Below, piece by piece: positions 36,591-49,371 of a stretch of DNA of 64,000 nucleotides (position 1 is the stretch's first letter; each line of letters begins with the position of its first letter). The stretch is from the NCBI RefSeq assembly GCF_002099425.1, contig NW_018343979.1, positions 731,501 to 795,500 of the forward strand. Reading direction: 5' to 3'. The translations under genes were made by a program, and so were the position numbers. Under the pieces are notes generated by a model, which made no database searches, was not told where the DNA came from, and saw only the letters and a program-made list of their open reading frames with translations. Origin of the DNA: Phascolarctos cinereus (taxonomy: Eukaryota > Chordata > Mammalia > Diprotodontia > Phascolarctidae).

Positions 36591-37230
36591 GGATTTAAAT
36601 TCTGCAGCTATTTTATTAGAAAGAGAAAACTTTCAACATTGGTCATTATCAGTCCTCCCAGATCCAGAGTCGGTAACCCTATTTGACTTTCTGAAAATAA
36701 TGCACTGCCATGGCCTCACTGAATCTTATCCAAACCAAGAAAAAAGTAATCAGGATATTTTTAAATTTAGTATCATGTGAGGACTCTTTTAGGAAGCTAA
36801 AATTAATCTTTAAAAACTTATGCTATCTTGCTCAAGAAAATTAGTCTAATTGGCCATACTCTCAAATCCAAATTACTGTTTATTTAAATAAATTTTACCA
36901 GTAGACAGTTTTGCTCTAAGAAATGTTCAGAGTTAATTATTAACATCTTTCATTTCATTTTCCTAATTGCTTGTTTTGTGTAATATGATATGTGTCATTT
37001 TTGTTGTAAATAAAAAGCTTGTACTGGAAAATGGAGAAACATGGATTGAAAACAAGACATGAAAATGGGGAAGTTACAGAACTCCATTTGTGTCTCATCA
37101 CTTTTTTCTTAAAGAATTTATCAATTCCTATTTGTTGTGATTATTATTTGCCCGAGCCTATAATTTCATTGGTGTAAGAAACTCCCTTCAACACCATATA
37201 CTGTAAATCAGCACTTGATCCGCAAATTCT
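36591..37230. other. No recognisable feature
   Basis: Nothing assigned. Confidence 0.45.
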
Positions 37231-37234
37231 TGTT

Positions 37235-37365
37235 TTAGAGAGTCAGGATCTGGGGTATGAAAAGATTAGATAATTTGCTCACCATTACATAGTCAATATG
37301 TCAGAGATAGGACTTGAACCCAGGTCTCTTGATATCTATCATTGTAACAAATATGCAATGCTAAT
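37235..37365 (-). mobile_element. MIR SINE fragment
   Basis: Shows 'gctcaccattacatagtcaat' and 'gaacccaggtctcttgat' on the reverse strand. Confidence 0.55.
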
Positions 37366-37369
37366 ACTC

Positions 37370-38050
37370 AAGTTCCTTTTTCATAGCACAAAGTTGTAAC
37401 TTGATTGGTGTCAACACCTGCAATTATTAGCTTTTTGGGGATGAAGGGGAAGGGTTGTTTTTGTTTGTTTGTTTTTACATTTTGCTTTATTCATTCATTT
37501 TGTGAATTACATTAAGTGTACACATATAAATGTAAATCAAACATGTAATTGATTAGTTTTTTTCCTTAAATACTTATGTTATTTTTTGTATCATATATCA
37601 TGAAGTTGAGTTGCAAGCACATTTTGCGCTATTTTCCTAATCATGGGATCTATCAAATTAAGTAGAAGATCAGGTAATTTACCTGGCCTGCCCACTACAT
37701 TCTGGTTCTCCCACCATACTTCCTTCACAAAGATCTAGAAAATGCACTAGACTGAATTCTGATCTGTAAAAGAAACAAAAAAGAAATTATGAGTCATTTT
37801 CCTAGGTTAGTTTAGGGAGACAGACAGAGACATTTGAAGACCATGGGGAATGGTGTGGTCAGAAGCACAATGCATTCCACCACTGAGAGACTAAAAGAGG
37901 ACAGAAATGGTCATCTCAGTAGGAAGAAGATCCTAGGGAATACCTGAACTGGTGTAGAGTGCAAAAACAGGTCCGCTCTGGCAGCTCTTTCACCCTCTAC
38001 CCAGGTCTGAGTCACAGATCCAAGAAAGCTTGAGAAGGAGTGAGAATTGA
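37370..38050. other. No recognisable feature
   Basis: Nothing assigned. Confidence 0.4.
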
Positions 38051-38051
38051 T

Positions 38052-38180
38052 GTTTATACAGTATTTATCTTCTGCAGTCTAAAAATGAAGAAGTCAAGAA
38101 GTCCAAATTTTTCCACTTCCTTGCTTTTATAGGTGAAGGTGGTGGCTGTATAAAGTTATTACACTCAATTTTAATAATAG
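38052..38180 (+). repeat. Unidentified diverged direct repeat, copy 1
   Basis: Shares a collinear set of blocks with 39575-39715: 'atacagtatt', 'gtctaaaa', 'agaagtc', 'cttataggtgaaggtg', 'caattttaataat'. I do not recognise the family. Confidence 0.55.
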
Positions 38181-38439
38181 AAGGGTTTCTGCATCTTGGA
38201 GTAGTAAAGAGGAATTACCTTAGTGGGCCCTACCTGTGTACTGGGAAAGTTCAGAAGCAAACAGCAGCCATGTAGCTCAGATCCCAGAAACAAAGTACAA
38301 ATTCACTTCTGGCCTCCAGCTCAGTGTGAAACCTGCAATAGAATAATCAGTTCAGGGATCTCAGGCCAAAGGAGAGCTTGTACTTCAGTGCATATGAATC
38401 TGCAGAACTTCCCAGTTTAGCCTTAATTATGACAAAAGC

Positions 38440-38565
38440 TGAGTCAACCTTCACAACCCTGAGCAAGTCAAACCTCCCTCTCTGATGCTTCAATTTCTTC
38501 CTCTATAAAACCAAGTAGTTGAACAAGACGATTCCTAAGGTGTCTTCTAACTCTAACATAATACT
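38440..38565 (+). mobile_element. MIR SINE 3' half
   Basis: Shows 'cctgagcaagtcaaacctccctctctg' and 'caatttcttcctctataaaacc'. Confidence 0.6.
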
Positions 38566-38569
38566 TTGA

Positions 38570-39100
38570 GAATTTGGGGTGGATTAGCTTCCAAACATCT
38601 AGCAGAATCCTTCCCTTAAGCAACTAGTTCTTTGCTGTAAAGATTAACACTCCACTCCTAGCCCTAAGTAATCAGTCTCCTTAGTTGCCAGGTATGAAAA
38701 ATAATCAACTATTTTTATATGGGAGCGCTAAAGTCAGTCTAAATAGGAAGCCACATAATCTTCTTGTTCCTCTGGGAGTGTTGGGACATGCTATCTCCTC
38801 AGCTGTGGCCTATGCTTCTCATGGGTGATGTCCATGCTCCCACTGTAACTGAAAGTACCACTTATACCCCACTTATGAGGGGAAGGGGAAGAGAGAGGGG
38901 AAAAGCTTACATTTGTGCTTCTAAGAACTCAACACAAACATTCAATAATAATTTTTCCCCCACTACTTCTTTACCAAATCCAGGATACTTTTTAATCTTC
39001 AAATGACCAAGATCAACCTAAAAGTTACTTCATTTTACCATTAAAGAGTCCAGAAAAATCTTAGGTGGCTGTGTGGCCCATAGGCTCAGGCATATATTTC
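38570..39100. other. No recognisable feature
   Basis: Nothing assigned. Confidence 0.45.
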
Positions 39101-39104
39101 TCCT

Positions 39105-39195
39105 TTCCTGTGGATCAAATGAGATATTACTTATAAAGCACTTAGCATAGTGCCTGGCACGTAGTAGGCACTATAAATAGTTATTCCCTTTTGTT
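39105..39195 (+). mobile_element. MIR/THER1 3' end
   Basis: Shows 'gatcaaatgagatattac' and 'gcacttagcatagtgcctggc'. Confidence 0.75.
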
Positions 39196-39254
39196 TTCCT
39201 GTTGCTCTACAAGTCTGACACCATGGAATTTCTTGTAAAATTTTAGGCTAAAAT

Positions 39255-39355
39255 TACAGTGTGTTGTAAAGGATCAGGACTCTGAAAAACCTGCAATATA
39301 ATCCTGGAATTATTGTTACCTAGCTGCATGACTATTGTCAAGGCCCTGAGCCTCA

Positions 39356-39360
<5 letters not shown>
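39255..39360 (+). mobile_element. MIR SINE fragment
   Basis: Shows 'acctagctgcatgactattgtcaaggccctgagcctcag', and runs into the (GT)n at 39361. Confidence 0.5.
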
Positions 39361-39407
<47 letters not shown>

Positions 39408-39450
39408 TACACACACACATACACAATATATATGTGTATATATAATATAT
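39361..39450. repeat. (GT)n-ATA-(CA)n inverted microsatellite, then (TA)n
   Basis: About 47 bp of gtgt, then ata, then a short acacac run and a tatata-rich end. The two runs are complementary and could pair. Confidence 0.9.
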
Positions 39451-39574
39451 GAAATCCCCTTATTCCCAGGTATTCCTCCCACTATAGTATATAGAAGCAC
39501 ATTGCATGTGTTGCAATCACCAAAAAAAACCCAACCAAACAAACAACAACAACAAAAAATGCCTCATCGCCTCA

Positions 39575-39715
39575 TCTTCATACAGTATTAGTCTTTTGGT
39601 GTCTAAAATTGTAGAAGTCTGAATTCTGAGTATCTTCAAATTTACAATTTCTTTGTTCTTATAGATGAAGGTGATGGTTATAAAGTAGTTCCAATTTTAA
39701 TAATAATCATAATCA
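39575..39715 (+). repeat. Unidentified diverged direct repeat, copy 2
   Basis: Collinear with 38052-38180 at about 1.5 kb distance. Confidence 0.55.
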
Positions 39716-39717
39716 TA

Positions 39718-39850
39718 AAGAGACAGTTTGATTTAGTAGAGAGAAAGTTGACCTTGAAACTGATAAAATCTTGGGTTTCACATCTTCCTCTGACACAAAC
39801 TGGATGCGTGATCCTGAGTAAGTCATTTAACTTTTATGAGCTCTAGGACA
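39718..39850 (+). mobile_element. MIR SINE
   Basis: Shows 'gacagtttgatttagtagag', 'cttgggtttcacatcttcc', 'tgatcctgagtaagtcatttaac'. Confidence 0.65.
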
Positions 39851-40194
39851 AGTTCAAATAGTTCAAATAGAAATGAGAACTACTAAATGATACAGATCCC
39901 TGCTCATGCATATTGACTTAGAAAACCACATGTTAGCATTATTTATGTTCTATTGTATTTTTAAATTTATTTTGTTAAATATATCCCAATTACATTTTAA
40001 TCTAATTTGGGCAACACTTCAAATTGAAATGGGCTGCAATGTGTTTGACACCTCTGATCATATTGCCAACACTCTAAGAAAAGATTCTGACCTTCCTGGG
40101 TAGAGAGATTTTCCTGATCTGGAAGGTCTATATATCAATGAAAGTACAAATCCAGTCCCTGTCTGTAACAATCATAGCTATATGAAGCTACCTT

Positions 40195-40400
40195 TTTAAA
40201 AGTGCTTTAAATACATTATCTCATTTGATCCTCACAACAGCCCTGTGAGGTAGGCATTTTAATTCCCATTTTACAGATGATGAAATAGAGGTAGACAGAT
40301 TAAGTGACATACAATTAGTAAGTATTTGAGACAGGATTTGAACTCTTATCTTCCCAAATCCATGTCTAGCACTCTGTTAATTATGCAACCAACTTGCTTC
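40195..40400 (-). mobile_element. THER1/MIR SINE
   Basis: Reverse strand: 'atctcatttgatcctcacaac', 'cattttacagatgatgaaat', 'aggatttgaactcttatc'. Confidence 0.8.
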
Positions 40401-40404
40401 ATTT

Positions 40405-42335
40405 CAATTATTATTTTTTTTAATTTGGGACCACCAACGCAAGTAGACCATTTTTTCATGCTTTTCCTCTTTCATTTTTTGGGGAAAAGTAGTGCCAAAT
40501 TGTGGAAATAGAATAACATTTATAAAATATGCATAACAATACAAAATACATATTCAAATACTAAAGAAATAACATAATGCAAAAAAAGGATTCTGTAATG
40601 AGGAGAAATTAAAAGTTTGGGAAATATATACTAAAAGAGGAGTAACTGATGAGAATTCATACCTTAGTGATTTGAATTTTTTTTAGCTAAATCACTGCCT
40701 AGAAAGTACAAGAACTAGCTATACCATGTATTCCTTAGAGATGGTAAAGAGCTTTGTAGAAATTTGGGACCATTTTTGTTCACTCATGTTGCTAGAATGG
40801 ACTAAATGACCACTAGGGTCCCTTCCAACTCTCCAAATCTGTGATTCTGTTCTGCATGTGGGTCGATAAAGTCTTGTACCTCCAATGTGATTAATGAGTA
40901 TTTTCTACCTCACTGAGAATGACAGTTGAAAAGTGTCACCATGTCACAGTTTGTGGTTGAGCATGGTTCATTAAGTAATTATTTGCAGACAGTCTTTTTC
41001 CTGGTTGTCAGCACTTTTCTGTTGTGTCGTTTCTTACTGTCCAAATATAAATTGTTCTCTTGAGATGCCTAGGAAAGCTATCCATTATAGGGCATGAACT
41101 CATGAGAGGAAGAGGGCAGTCAAGGAGCTCAGTTGCCTCGATACACCCTTTGCCAGCTTCCCTGAAAAGAGTGGAATGAATCTCCTGTCCCTGATATATC
41201 TAGAACTAATCTGTGTACATTGGATGGGAATAAACAGCAGCAGTGGACAATAAGACAGAAAGTTTACAGATGTTACTAGCAACTTAAAAATTCATGTCTA
41301 ATCTTTATATACTCCCTCAATTGTACCCAGGTGTGGATGTTGAAGAGTGAAGGGTATATGGAGAAAGAAAGGATGCTATTATAGCTCCCACCTGATTTAA
41401 TTTTCTCTGTCAGGCCTCCATGATTGTGCTTTTTATAACAAATAAAGTGGAAACAGCTGTTTCAGAACCATTTAAAAACTTCATCTATACTTGACAAACA
41501 AAATATATTTCCAATTCAAATTTTTGGGTTGACAAGTAAAGGATTCTGTTGATGATGAAAAGAACAAGTTAGTTATATTCAATTCTTTTCTAGTATTCAT
41601 ACATTTCCCCCCACTCATAACTTCTTTTATAAAGCATTCCAAAGGAATTTAGTCTTTGTAGAGAGTAAGACTAATAGCACTTGCAAGAAGTAAGCAGCTA
41701 CTGTGAATGCTTTTCCAACTCAGCATGTTCAGCTCTCTCTAGTTCTAACTTACAAAGCAATTCTGTGACATTTTATAATAAAATTAACATGTATTTTGCA
41801 GAACCAGAGGTGAGGAGCCATTATGGGCAGTGAGTCAATATCCATGCTGTTATCTCTTCCATTTACTGCCTCTTGAAATAGAACTTCCCCAATCATGCAA
41901 CTGAAAAGTGGATGTGATAGATATACAAATGCAGGCTACTGCACTGCTCCTCCAACAAGGACCTTGTCTCACCATAGTCTCAAGGAATTGTTCTAAAACA
42001 CAACTGCCTGTTAAGAAGATGGTAGAAGATTGTTTTCACTTAGAATTAGATACTCCATCATCACTTTTAGAAAACCCTAGTAATCTCTGAAGTTCATAAT
42101 ACTTTTATCTCCCTATTGCTGATGAATCAATCAATGTTGTCTGTTACATAAAAGCACTGAAGAAAATTCTTTATGTGGATCTTAGTGGTATTAGGGAAAA
42201 TGGTTTCAATGTGGTTAGCCTAGGTTGGTTTTCATTTAAAATAGACTGACTCCTTTAAAAAGGAGGTTACTGACTCACTCTGAGTCATATACACAAACGA
42301 TATTTAATTAAAAACATCTGAGACAGAATGAGGAC
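40405..42335. other. No gene; one MIR-like 3' end at 40785-40850
   Basis: 'actaaatgaccactagggtcccttccaactc' resembles a MIR end. The rest is unassigned AT-rich sequence. Confidence 0.45.
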
Positions 42336-42337
42336 CT

Positions 42338-42406
<69 letters not shown>
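42338..42406. repeat. (CT)n microsatellite, about 69 bp
   Basis: Almost pure ctctct run abutting the T-rich tail of the reverse-strand L1. Confidence 0.97.
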
Positions 42407-42408
<2 letters not shown>

Positions 42409-44460
42409 ATTTTTTTTTAATTTTAAGGTACATATTCTCTCCCTTCCTTCCATACCTCTCCCACTCACTGAAAAGGCAAGCAAGATGATAACAATTATAC
42501 ATGCTAAATCATGTAAAATATATTTCCATATTAGCCATACTGTTTTTTTAAAGTAAGAAAAATGAAGAAAGTAAGAAAATTATACTTCAACTTCCAACTT
42601 TCAGGGTTCATCACTTCTCTCTCTATGTGGATATCATGAAATGAGTCCTTTTTATTTGTTTAGGATCATTATACTGATCACAGTAGCCAAGTTTTTCACA
42701 GTTGATCATCATTACAACATTGCTGTTACTTTGCACAGTACCCTCCTGGTTCTTCTCACTTCACATTGCCTCAGTTGTTACAGGTCTTGCCATGTTTGTT
42801 TTTTGTTTTTTGTTTTTTGTTTTTTTTTTTCTGAAACCACCCTCCTCATAATTTCTTACAGCATAATAGTACCTCGTCACAATCATATGCCGCAAATTGT
42901 TCAGCCATTCCCCTCAATTTCTAGTTTCTATGCCACTACAAAAAATAGCTGCTGCTAATATTTTTGTACCTTTTCCTTTTTCTTTGATGTCTTTGGGACA
43001 TATATTTAATAGTGGTATTACTGGATCAAAGGGAATGCATAGTTTTATAGCCCTTTGACATAATTTCAAATTGTTCTCCAGAAAGTCTGGGCCACTTTGG
43101 TATAGTGTTTTAGTGTATCTATTTTCCCCCTTTCCTTCCAGCTTTTGTAATTCTGATAGGTGTGAAGTAGAACTCAGAATTGTTTTAATTTATATTTCTC
43201 TAATCAATAGTGATATAGAACATTTTATATTACTATACATAGCTTTGATTTCTTCTTCTGAAAACTGCTAGTTCATATTCTTTGACTGATTATCAATTGG
43301 GGAATGGCTCTGATTTTTATTAACTTGACTCAGTTTTCTGTATATTCAAGAAATGACACCTTTATTAAAGAAATTTGCTGTATTTTTTATATTGCTTCAT
43401 TGTCCTTTGAGTAAAAGGTAGTTTCCCTCACCATCTCTTATAATTGGGTCTATTTTCACTTTTGCTTTGTCTGAGATCGTGACTGAGTTCCCAGTTTTGT
43501 TTTTTTGTTTTGTTTTTTTGGGGGTTTTTTGTTTTTTTTTTACTCCAGCTGAAGCATGTTAGATTCTGCTTTGACCCTTTATTTTAACTCTATGTGTATT
43601 CTTCTGTATCAAGTTCAACATGTTGTTAGATTCTGGTTTCTAATCGATTTTACTATCTGCTTTCATCTTTTGGGTGATCTCATCCCATTCACAATCACAG
43701 TTATGATTATGTACGTTTCCCTCTATCCCATTTTCTTGTTTATTGCTTGCTTTCTTTTTTTATCTTATCCTTCCTCAAAAGTCTGTTTTGCTGGGGGCAG
43801 CTAGGTGGCACAGTGAATAGATCACCATCCCTGAAGTCAGGAGGACCTGAGTTTAAATCCGGCCTCAGACGAAACACTCGACACTTACCGACTGTGTGAC
43901 CCTTGCCAAGTCACTTAACCCCAATTGTCTAAAAAGAAAAAGTCTGCTTTGCTTCTGGGCATTGCCAACCTTGATACATCCTCCCTCTTATCAATCCCTT
44001 CCTTTCTCTAATCCTCTTCCCCTCTTATTCCTTTAATGGGTAAGATATATTTCTATACCAAACTGAGTTTATATATGATGAGAATGAGATTCAAGCATTA
44101 CCCACCATTCTCCTTCTATTTTCCCTACCACTGTAAAAGCTTTTCCTTGCATGCCTCATTTAGGTAAGATTTTCCCCATTCTGTCTCGCCCTTTCCCCTT
44201 TTCTCAGTTCATCCCCCTTTCTCACCCCTTCATTTTTTTGAAGATCATCCCAACAAAATCAACTCATACCCATATCTTCTGTCTATGTAGACTCTAAATG
44301 CCCTAAAAATTATGTTTTTTGGTAGTTATATGTATCATCTTTCCGCATAGGAATATAAATAGTTTAACTTTATGGTGTTCTTTAGGATTACTCTTTCATA
44401 TTTACCTTTTTAAGTTTCTCTTGAGTTTTGTGTTTGAATGTGCATTTTTTTATTCAATTC
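42407..44460 (-). mobile_element. Old internally deleted L1 (inter-ORF, endonuclease part, ORF2 end, 3'UTR)
   Basis: Reverse strand from 44460: sequence like the region after ORF1 in the HAL1 copies, then a diverged ORF2 endonuclease portion (about 43720 to 43390). There is a jump near 43370 to the ORF2 C-terminus (43345 to about 42850) and a 3' UTR with an A-rich end at 42407-42425. The reverse transcriptase is missing. A SINE sits at 43793-43937. Confidence 0.65.
43777..43953 (+). mobile_element. Marsupial CORE-SINE (WSINE1-like) with target duplication
   Basis: The element spans 43793-43937: 'gggggcagctaggtggcac', 'gaagtcaggaggacctgagttt', 'cttgccaagtcacttaacccc'. The 16-bp direct repeats aaaagtctgttttgct and aaaagtctgctttgct (one mismatch) flank it. 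Confidence 0.88.
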
Positions 44461-44463
44461 TAT

Positions 44464-44600
44464 GAAAAAGCATTTATTAACCACTTGCTATGTGTCAACC
44501 ACTGTGATAAGCCCTGAGAATGCAAATGAAAAAGAGAGATAGCCTCTGCCCTCAAGAAGCTTGCATTCTAGTAGAAGGGAAGGAAAGGGAAAAATAGTCT
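44464..44600 (-). mobile_element. L2 LINE 3' terminus
   Basis: Reverse-strand L2 end: 'aagcatttattaaccacttgc', 'ctgccctcaagaagcttgc'. Abuts the L1 at 44460. Confidence 0.65.
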
Positions 44601-44689
44601 TCTGGATAGTGACAAAAATGGTAAATCAATTTATAGAAAAGTCAGCTGTCATGATCTTTCTAGAAATAGTCACAATTCTTGTGATTATA

Positions 44690-44945
44690 GTTAGTAGCTT
44701 CATGGATAAGACACTGGGCATGGAGTCAGGTAGAACTGAGTTTAAGTCCTAACTCAGATATTTACTAGATATGTGATCCCAGGTAAGCCACTTAGCCTCT
44801 GTTTGCCTCAGTTTTCTTATCTGTTAATCATAAAGCAGCTACCTCACAAGGTTGTTGGGAGGATAAAATGAGATATTTGTGAAGTGCTATATGAATGCAT
44901 TATATATTATTTTTATTGTTTGTGGTTATCATTATTAGTATTTTA
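44690..44945 (+). mobile_element. THER1/MIR SINE, near full length
   Basis: Shows 'ggcatggagtcaggtagaactgagtt', 'cctcagttttcttatctgtta', 'acctcacaaggttgttgggagg'. Confidence 0.85.
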
Positions 44946-44949
44946 AGAA

Positions 44950-46340
44950 AGAGAGCTTTTGGTTTCAGTCATACTCATTTTTCTTTAGGGTAATACATAA
45001 AGAAATGGTTCAAGGTTTTTAGGTCCTCAGTTAAAGATTTTATGTGAAGTCAGGAATGACAGAGAATGGACATATTAGAATGTTTTCTGGGATTTCTAGT
45101 ACTCAGATTGAACAGTGGCTAGAGAAGTAAATGTAACATAATGAGTCATTGGAATGTGTCCAGGACTCATTCCAAGGCTCACTTGATGACAATGGAACAT
45201 GTTATCTTAGAACTTTTACTGTTGCAGGAGTGGTGATAAAGAATGAGTGTGGTTTGTGGGGAAAGTCTTGAGCCTAAGTAGATCCAGAAAGATATTATGT
45301 TTTGGAAAGAGGAGAGTTTGGGAAGTAAGAGGTAATATCATAAGCTCATATATCTATAGCTAAAAACAACTTTAAAAGTTATGTAATCCAATTGCCTTCA
45401 GTTGACAAATGAGGAAAATAAGGTCAAGAGATTAAATGACCTACCCAGAGACAAGCCTTTATTTCATCCTAAGTGGAATGAGATGGAGAGAAGTAGCAGG
45501 TTCCTAGACCTTCAAGCTTTTCTGGAAGTAGCTTCTGCCAGTATGAGGTGAATTTAGGGTAGTCTTAGGTTGTGGCCTCTACTATTCCTGAAAGAAGGGA
45601 TTTTTTTTTCAGACTATTCTAGAAGATAGTGGCTTTAGGAAGACCAACAAGTAGCTAGTTGCTATAAGAACTTCCCTCCCTAACCCCCCCCAAAAAAACC
45701 CCATGTAAATTAAGGTTATTATGGGTCTTTATACCTAAGTAGCAGCAAAATAATGTTAACACAGTAACAGGAGTATGCTTGTAAATGTTTAACAATCAGC
45801 TCACCCTACAGGCATGATACCATTTTAAGTTTAATCTGAAGTATTAACAGTTCATCCATCACTCTTTTAAGTCTAGACAATCAATGGAATACATCAAGCT
45901 GATTTATAGAGCTTACTGATTTCAAATATGAGTTGACTCTAGCACAACACTGGATGAAACACTGGAGCTTTTCCCATTTTAATTAAGAATTGCATGAGGA
46001 AGATAATCTCTAAATAAGAATATACCAATGTAGTTAGAGAGAGAAAAGGCTTTATTTTCTGAAGGCTGTGTAGGAGAATCACAGTAACTCGTTAATACCA
46101 TCTACAAACACATAAAAAGGCTACAATCTGTTGGTGAAAGTAGAATCCAATTCAATGAAATAACATCTTTTGAAGCATTGAAATATCTCTTTGATATATA
46201 ATGCAATGATGGACACATGACCTGTTAGATAGGGACCAGCTTTATGCTTTGATTTGAAGGATGATCTAAGGAAATTTCTACTAAGACATTCTTTTCTTGT
46301 TATATCACCCTCCTGTCTCCCATCCCTTGAAATTATCATC
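44950..46340. other. No gene; MIR-like block at 45345-45480
   Basis: 'gttgacaaatgaggaaaataaggtc' is MIR-like on the reverse strand. The rest is unassigned. Confidence 0.45.
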
Positions 46341-46341
46341 A

Positions 46342-46342
<1 letters not shown>

Positions 46343-46398
<56 letters not shown>
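46343..46398. repeat. (CA)n microsatellite
   Basis: Pure acacac run of about 56 bp. Confidence 0.97.
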
Positions 46399-46399
<1 letters not shown>

Positions 46400-46402
<3 letters not shown>

Positions 46403-48345
46403 CTCCTTTTCAAGACAGTTAAGTAGGGGAGGATGTCTCAAAAACCCAACATTAAAGGTCACATATGTCATTAGGATAGCAGGGCAGGTGATATGAGTTT
46501 CCTTTAGGCTTTCATAACTAATATGAACTAAACTATCAGATGACTCCTTGGACAGTTTTAGAGAGGCTATTGCTAAGGAGATAAGGAATAGAAGCAGATA
46601 TGTTTAGATGTAAGTGAAGAATTTGAGCTATTTCTCAGTTGGGATCAGGGAAAGAATGAAGTCCTTGGTGGAGTAGAGATCAAACAGATCACAGTTGCCA
46701 AGGTACTGTGACAGAAAGGAGGAAGAGGAAAGGTATAGTTTATTCTTCACTTTGCCAGTTATGACAAATGAGAGGAGGAGGAAGGAGCCAAAATGACAGC
46801 AGAGGGTGAGTTAGAGCTTTTAAGGTCATGCTTCTTTCTCCCTTCATATACTGCCTGGGACTAGATGCTTGTCTAATGTACCTTTGCACTTTATATTATT
46901 ATATATGTTCATTGCCAAATGCCCTATCCTACTTCATTCTCATATTTGGCCTAGCCTTCTATACTCATACAGAAATATCACAAAGGACAATTTGCTGTAG
47001 TTTAAATATGTTCTCCCATAACAGCTTACTGGAGCTAAATCACTATAATTGTACCAGCTTAAAGAGCTTATAATGGTATGTGAGAAACGAGCAGTGATCC
47101 CACCACCAATAACTCAGAAGACAAAATTCCATGTGGCTTGTGATTTGAGCATTATGAGTCCATTATTTCTCATTTTCTTATTGGACATTCAGCTTAATTT
47201 TATTTAGTGGATAATGAGCACGCAACTCATAGACTAAGTGATATGGGTGATGGAAGGTTTTTCTAGTCAGCTCCATTTATACTGTCTGCTCTTGTTCAAT
47301 CTTTATTCACTTAGATGGTAGCTAGGATTTTTTATTGGCCTCTCATTATGCTAAAATACACTGTTGGATGCTAATCTAGAAAGAACAGCAGCTTTGCCTC
47401 TTTTATAAAATAGTGTGGAGATCTATAGTTTAACTGAGATTAATGCTTTCCTTTCTTATCACAACATTTGCTCAGTTACAGTGTCTGTACATTTCCTCTG
47501 TTGATAAAAATTATTTTTTCTATTTTTTTTTATTTTGGAAACGCTATTTTTGCCTTTATTATTTCAGTTGATTATAATTTGGTATTTCAGTGAATTGGGA
47601 CTAAAATTCATTAAACTGTAGTTTACTGTGGGGGCTTAAGCAGGCATTCCATATCCAACTGGAATGTGGCAAAGCTGAGATTATCCGAATGATGTAATCA
47701 CACTACTTCTATACAGCTTCTGGGGAAAAAGCATATTACACTATTCAGGAAAAGACCATGTATCAATGAAAGCAATTTTCTGAGTTCTGATGCAAATGTC
47801 TCCATTGCTGACTCAGCATTTACTTCAAACGCCACGAATTGCTAACTCACTTCAAGCAAAAACTGGAGACCAAGTTGTTAAAGAGCCTTCTCTATTTTCT
47901 ATGTGTTGTGAGTAGCCCCCTCCCCAATTCTCTTTGAATTGTGTGAATTCCACTTTTCAGGAGACAAGAGAATCTTTTATATGTCAAATACAAAAGTAGA
48001 TACTTGTTAATGCTGGGTGAGCCCTGGATAGAAACAGCATGAAACATAAAAGAAAACAAAAGGAAAGTGAGCAAATGCACAAATCCTGATAGATCAGTAA
48101 GGTAGGGAAAAGTGGATTGGTGAAAAGGTAAAAGAAGTGAGAAAAGAGCTATGAGTTAACAGGAGAGAAGACTGAGTTACTCAAAGCAAGAATTGGGCCT
48201 TGATCGAGCAAATTCAAATGTTGAATGAAGCTGGTCAAATTCCAGGGAAAAAAATATAAACGTAAGCAGCAGGAAAGATAGAGTATCAGCTTAAATACAA
48301 TTTTGACCTATATCTAGGAGGATAAAGAACTCCTTGTTTCCCCAA
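46400..48345. other. No recognisable feature
   Basis: Nearly 2 kb with no repeat or exon that I can assign, the longest such stretch in the window. Confidence 0.45.
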
Positions 48346-48349
48346 AGAC

Positions 48350-48520
48350 CATAAATTCATAAGTTGAAGGAAACTGAGAGGCCATCTAGTTCAATCCCCT
48401 TCATTTTAAAAATGAGGGACTGAGGACCAAGTAGGTTTCAGTTTACCCAAAAGAGATTTGAACTCACTGGTTCCATATTCAGCACTCAATCCACTCCACT
48501 CCACTCCACTTCACTCCACT
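48350..48520 (-). mobile_element. MIR-like SINE with (CACTC)n
   Basis: Shows 'ggccatctagttcaatccccttcattttaaaaatgag' and 'agatttgaactcactggttcc', then ccactccactccact pentamers at 48494-48518. Confidence 0.65.
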
Positions 48521-48524
48521 GCTT

Positions 48525-49365
48525 CTTTGTACAGTGTAGTCTACTTTAGTTTATTGCAGAATTTTATTTTGTTTTGTTTTTCATTTTGATTTTGACTCCT
48601 TGAAAGTCTGTGACAGAATCATTTTAATAGTAATGAGAAGGGTGCTGGCAAATAGAATGCATGATGATATCATTCATAATTGTGTCAGAGGGTATTCTGA
48701 ATGGAAGTGTACATAGTAATATTAAGTAATTAGATTATGAAAGAGAGGAGTTTAATTATCATGCTGATAGGAACAAAATGAAGGTATTATCCTGGGTACA
48801 TTTTATATACTGTCTTTGTCCACTGATCTCCAAGTGGTAGGCTCAGGACAGATTCACTTTAAATATGAGTTTAGGAAAGAGCTTTCATTTAAAATGTGAA
48901 ATTAACTGAGCTCAACTTTCAGGGGAAAAATGATCAAATATTCAATGACTGGCCAACATTAAAGATATGCTATTTGAAAAGCATGGTAATAGTAATTGAA
49001 ACTCTGCTGTAGTTATTTAAAGGGAAGAGAAGTACCTTACCCTTCAAGCTCGTGGGTTCAGTCTTGACATAGTAACAGACTTTACCCATGGTTATAGATC
49101 ACCAGACATATTCCTAAGGCTCCAGAAATACTTGGTTATATCTTGAAACAAAATATTCAAAAGAAAAGGGACAATGGCATAGACATATGACATGGATTTG
49201 GGTGCATCTGGTCAGAATATATCTGAGTAGACCCAATGTGCAGGAGTTTATGCAGCAAACAACTTCTCCAGGACAAACAAGCATTATGCATAATTAGGTA
49301 TATTTAGATACATAGTATCTAGATAGCGTGTATAGTTAGGTATATTGCCTACTTATTAGAAGGTA
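48525..49365. other. No recognisable feature
   Basis: Nothing assigned. Confidence 0.45.
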
Positions 49366-49371
49366 CTGGGA

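Noticed and set aside
36389-36780. Frames of 69-118 codons with Leu/Ser runs
   Set aside because: They read through the (TC)n and (TA)n microsatellite after an L1 end.
39361-39450. Z-DNA-type regulatory element
   Set aside because: The sequence could form it, but nothing nearby looks like a gene or promoter, so no regulatory role is claimed.
43793-43937. tRNA gene candidate from box A/B-like sequence
   Set aside because: The box-like motifs belong to a tRNA-derived SINE. No cloverleaf with a closed acceptor stem is seen.
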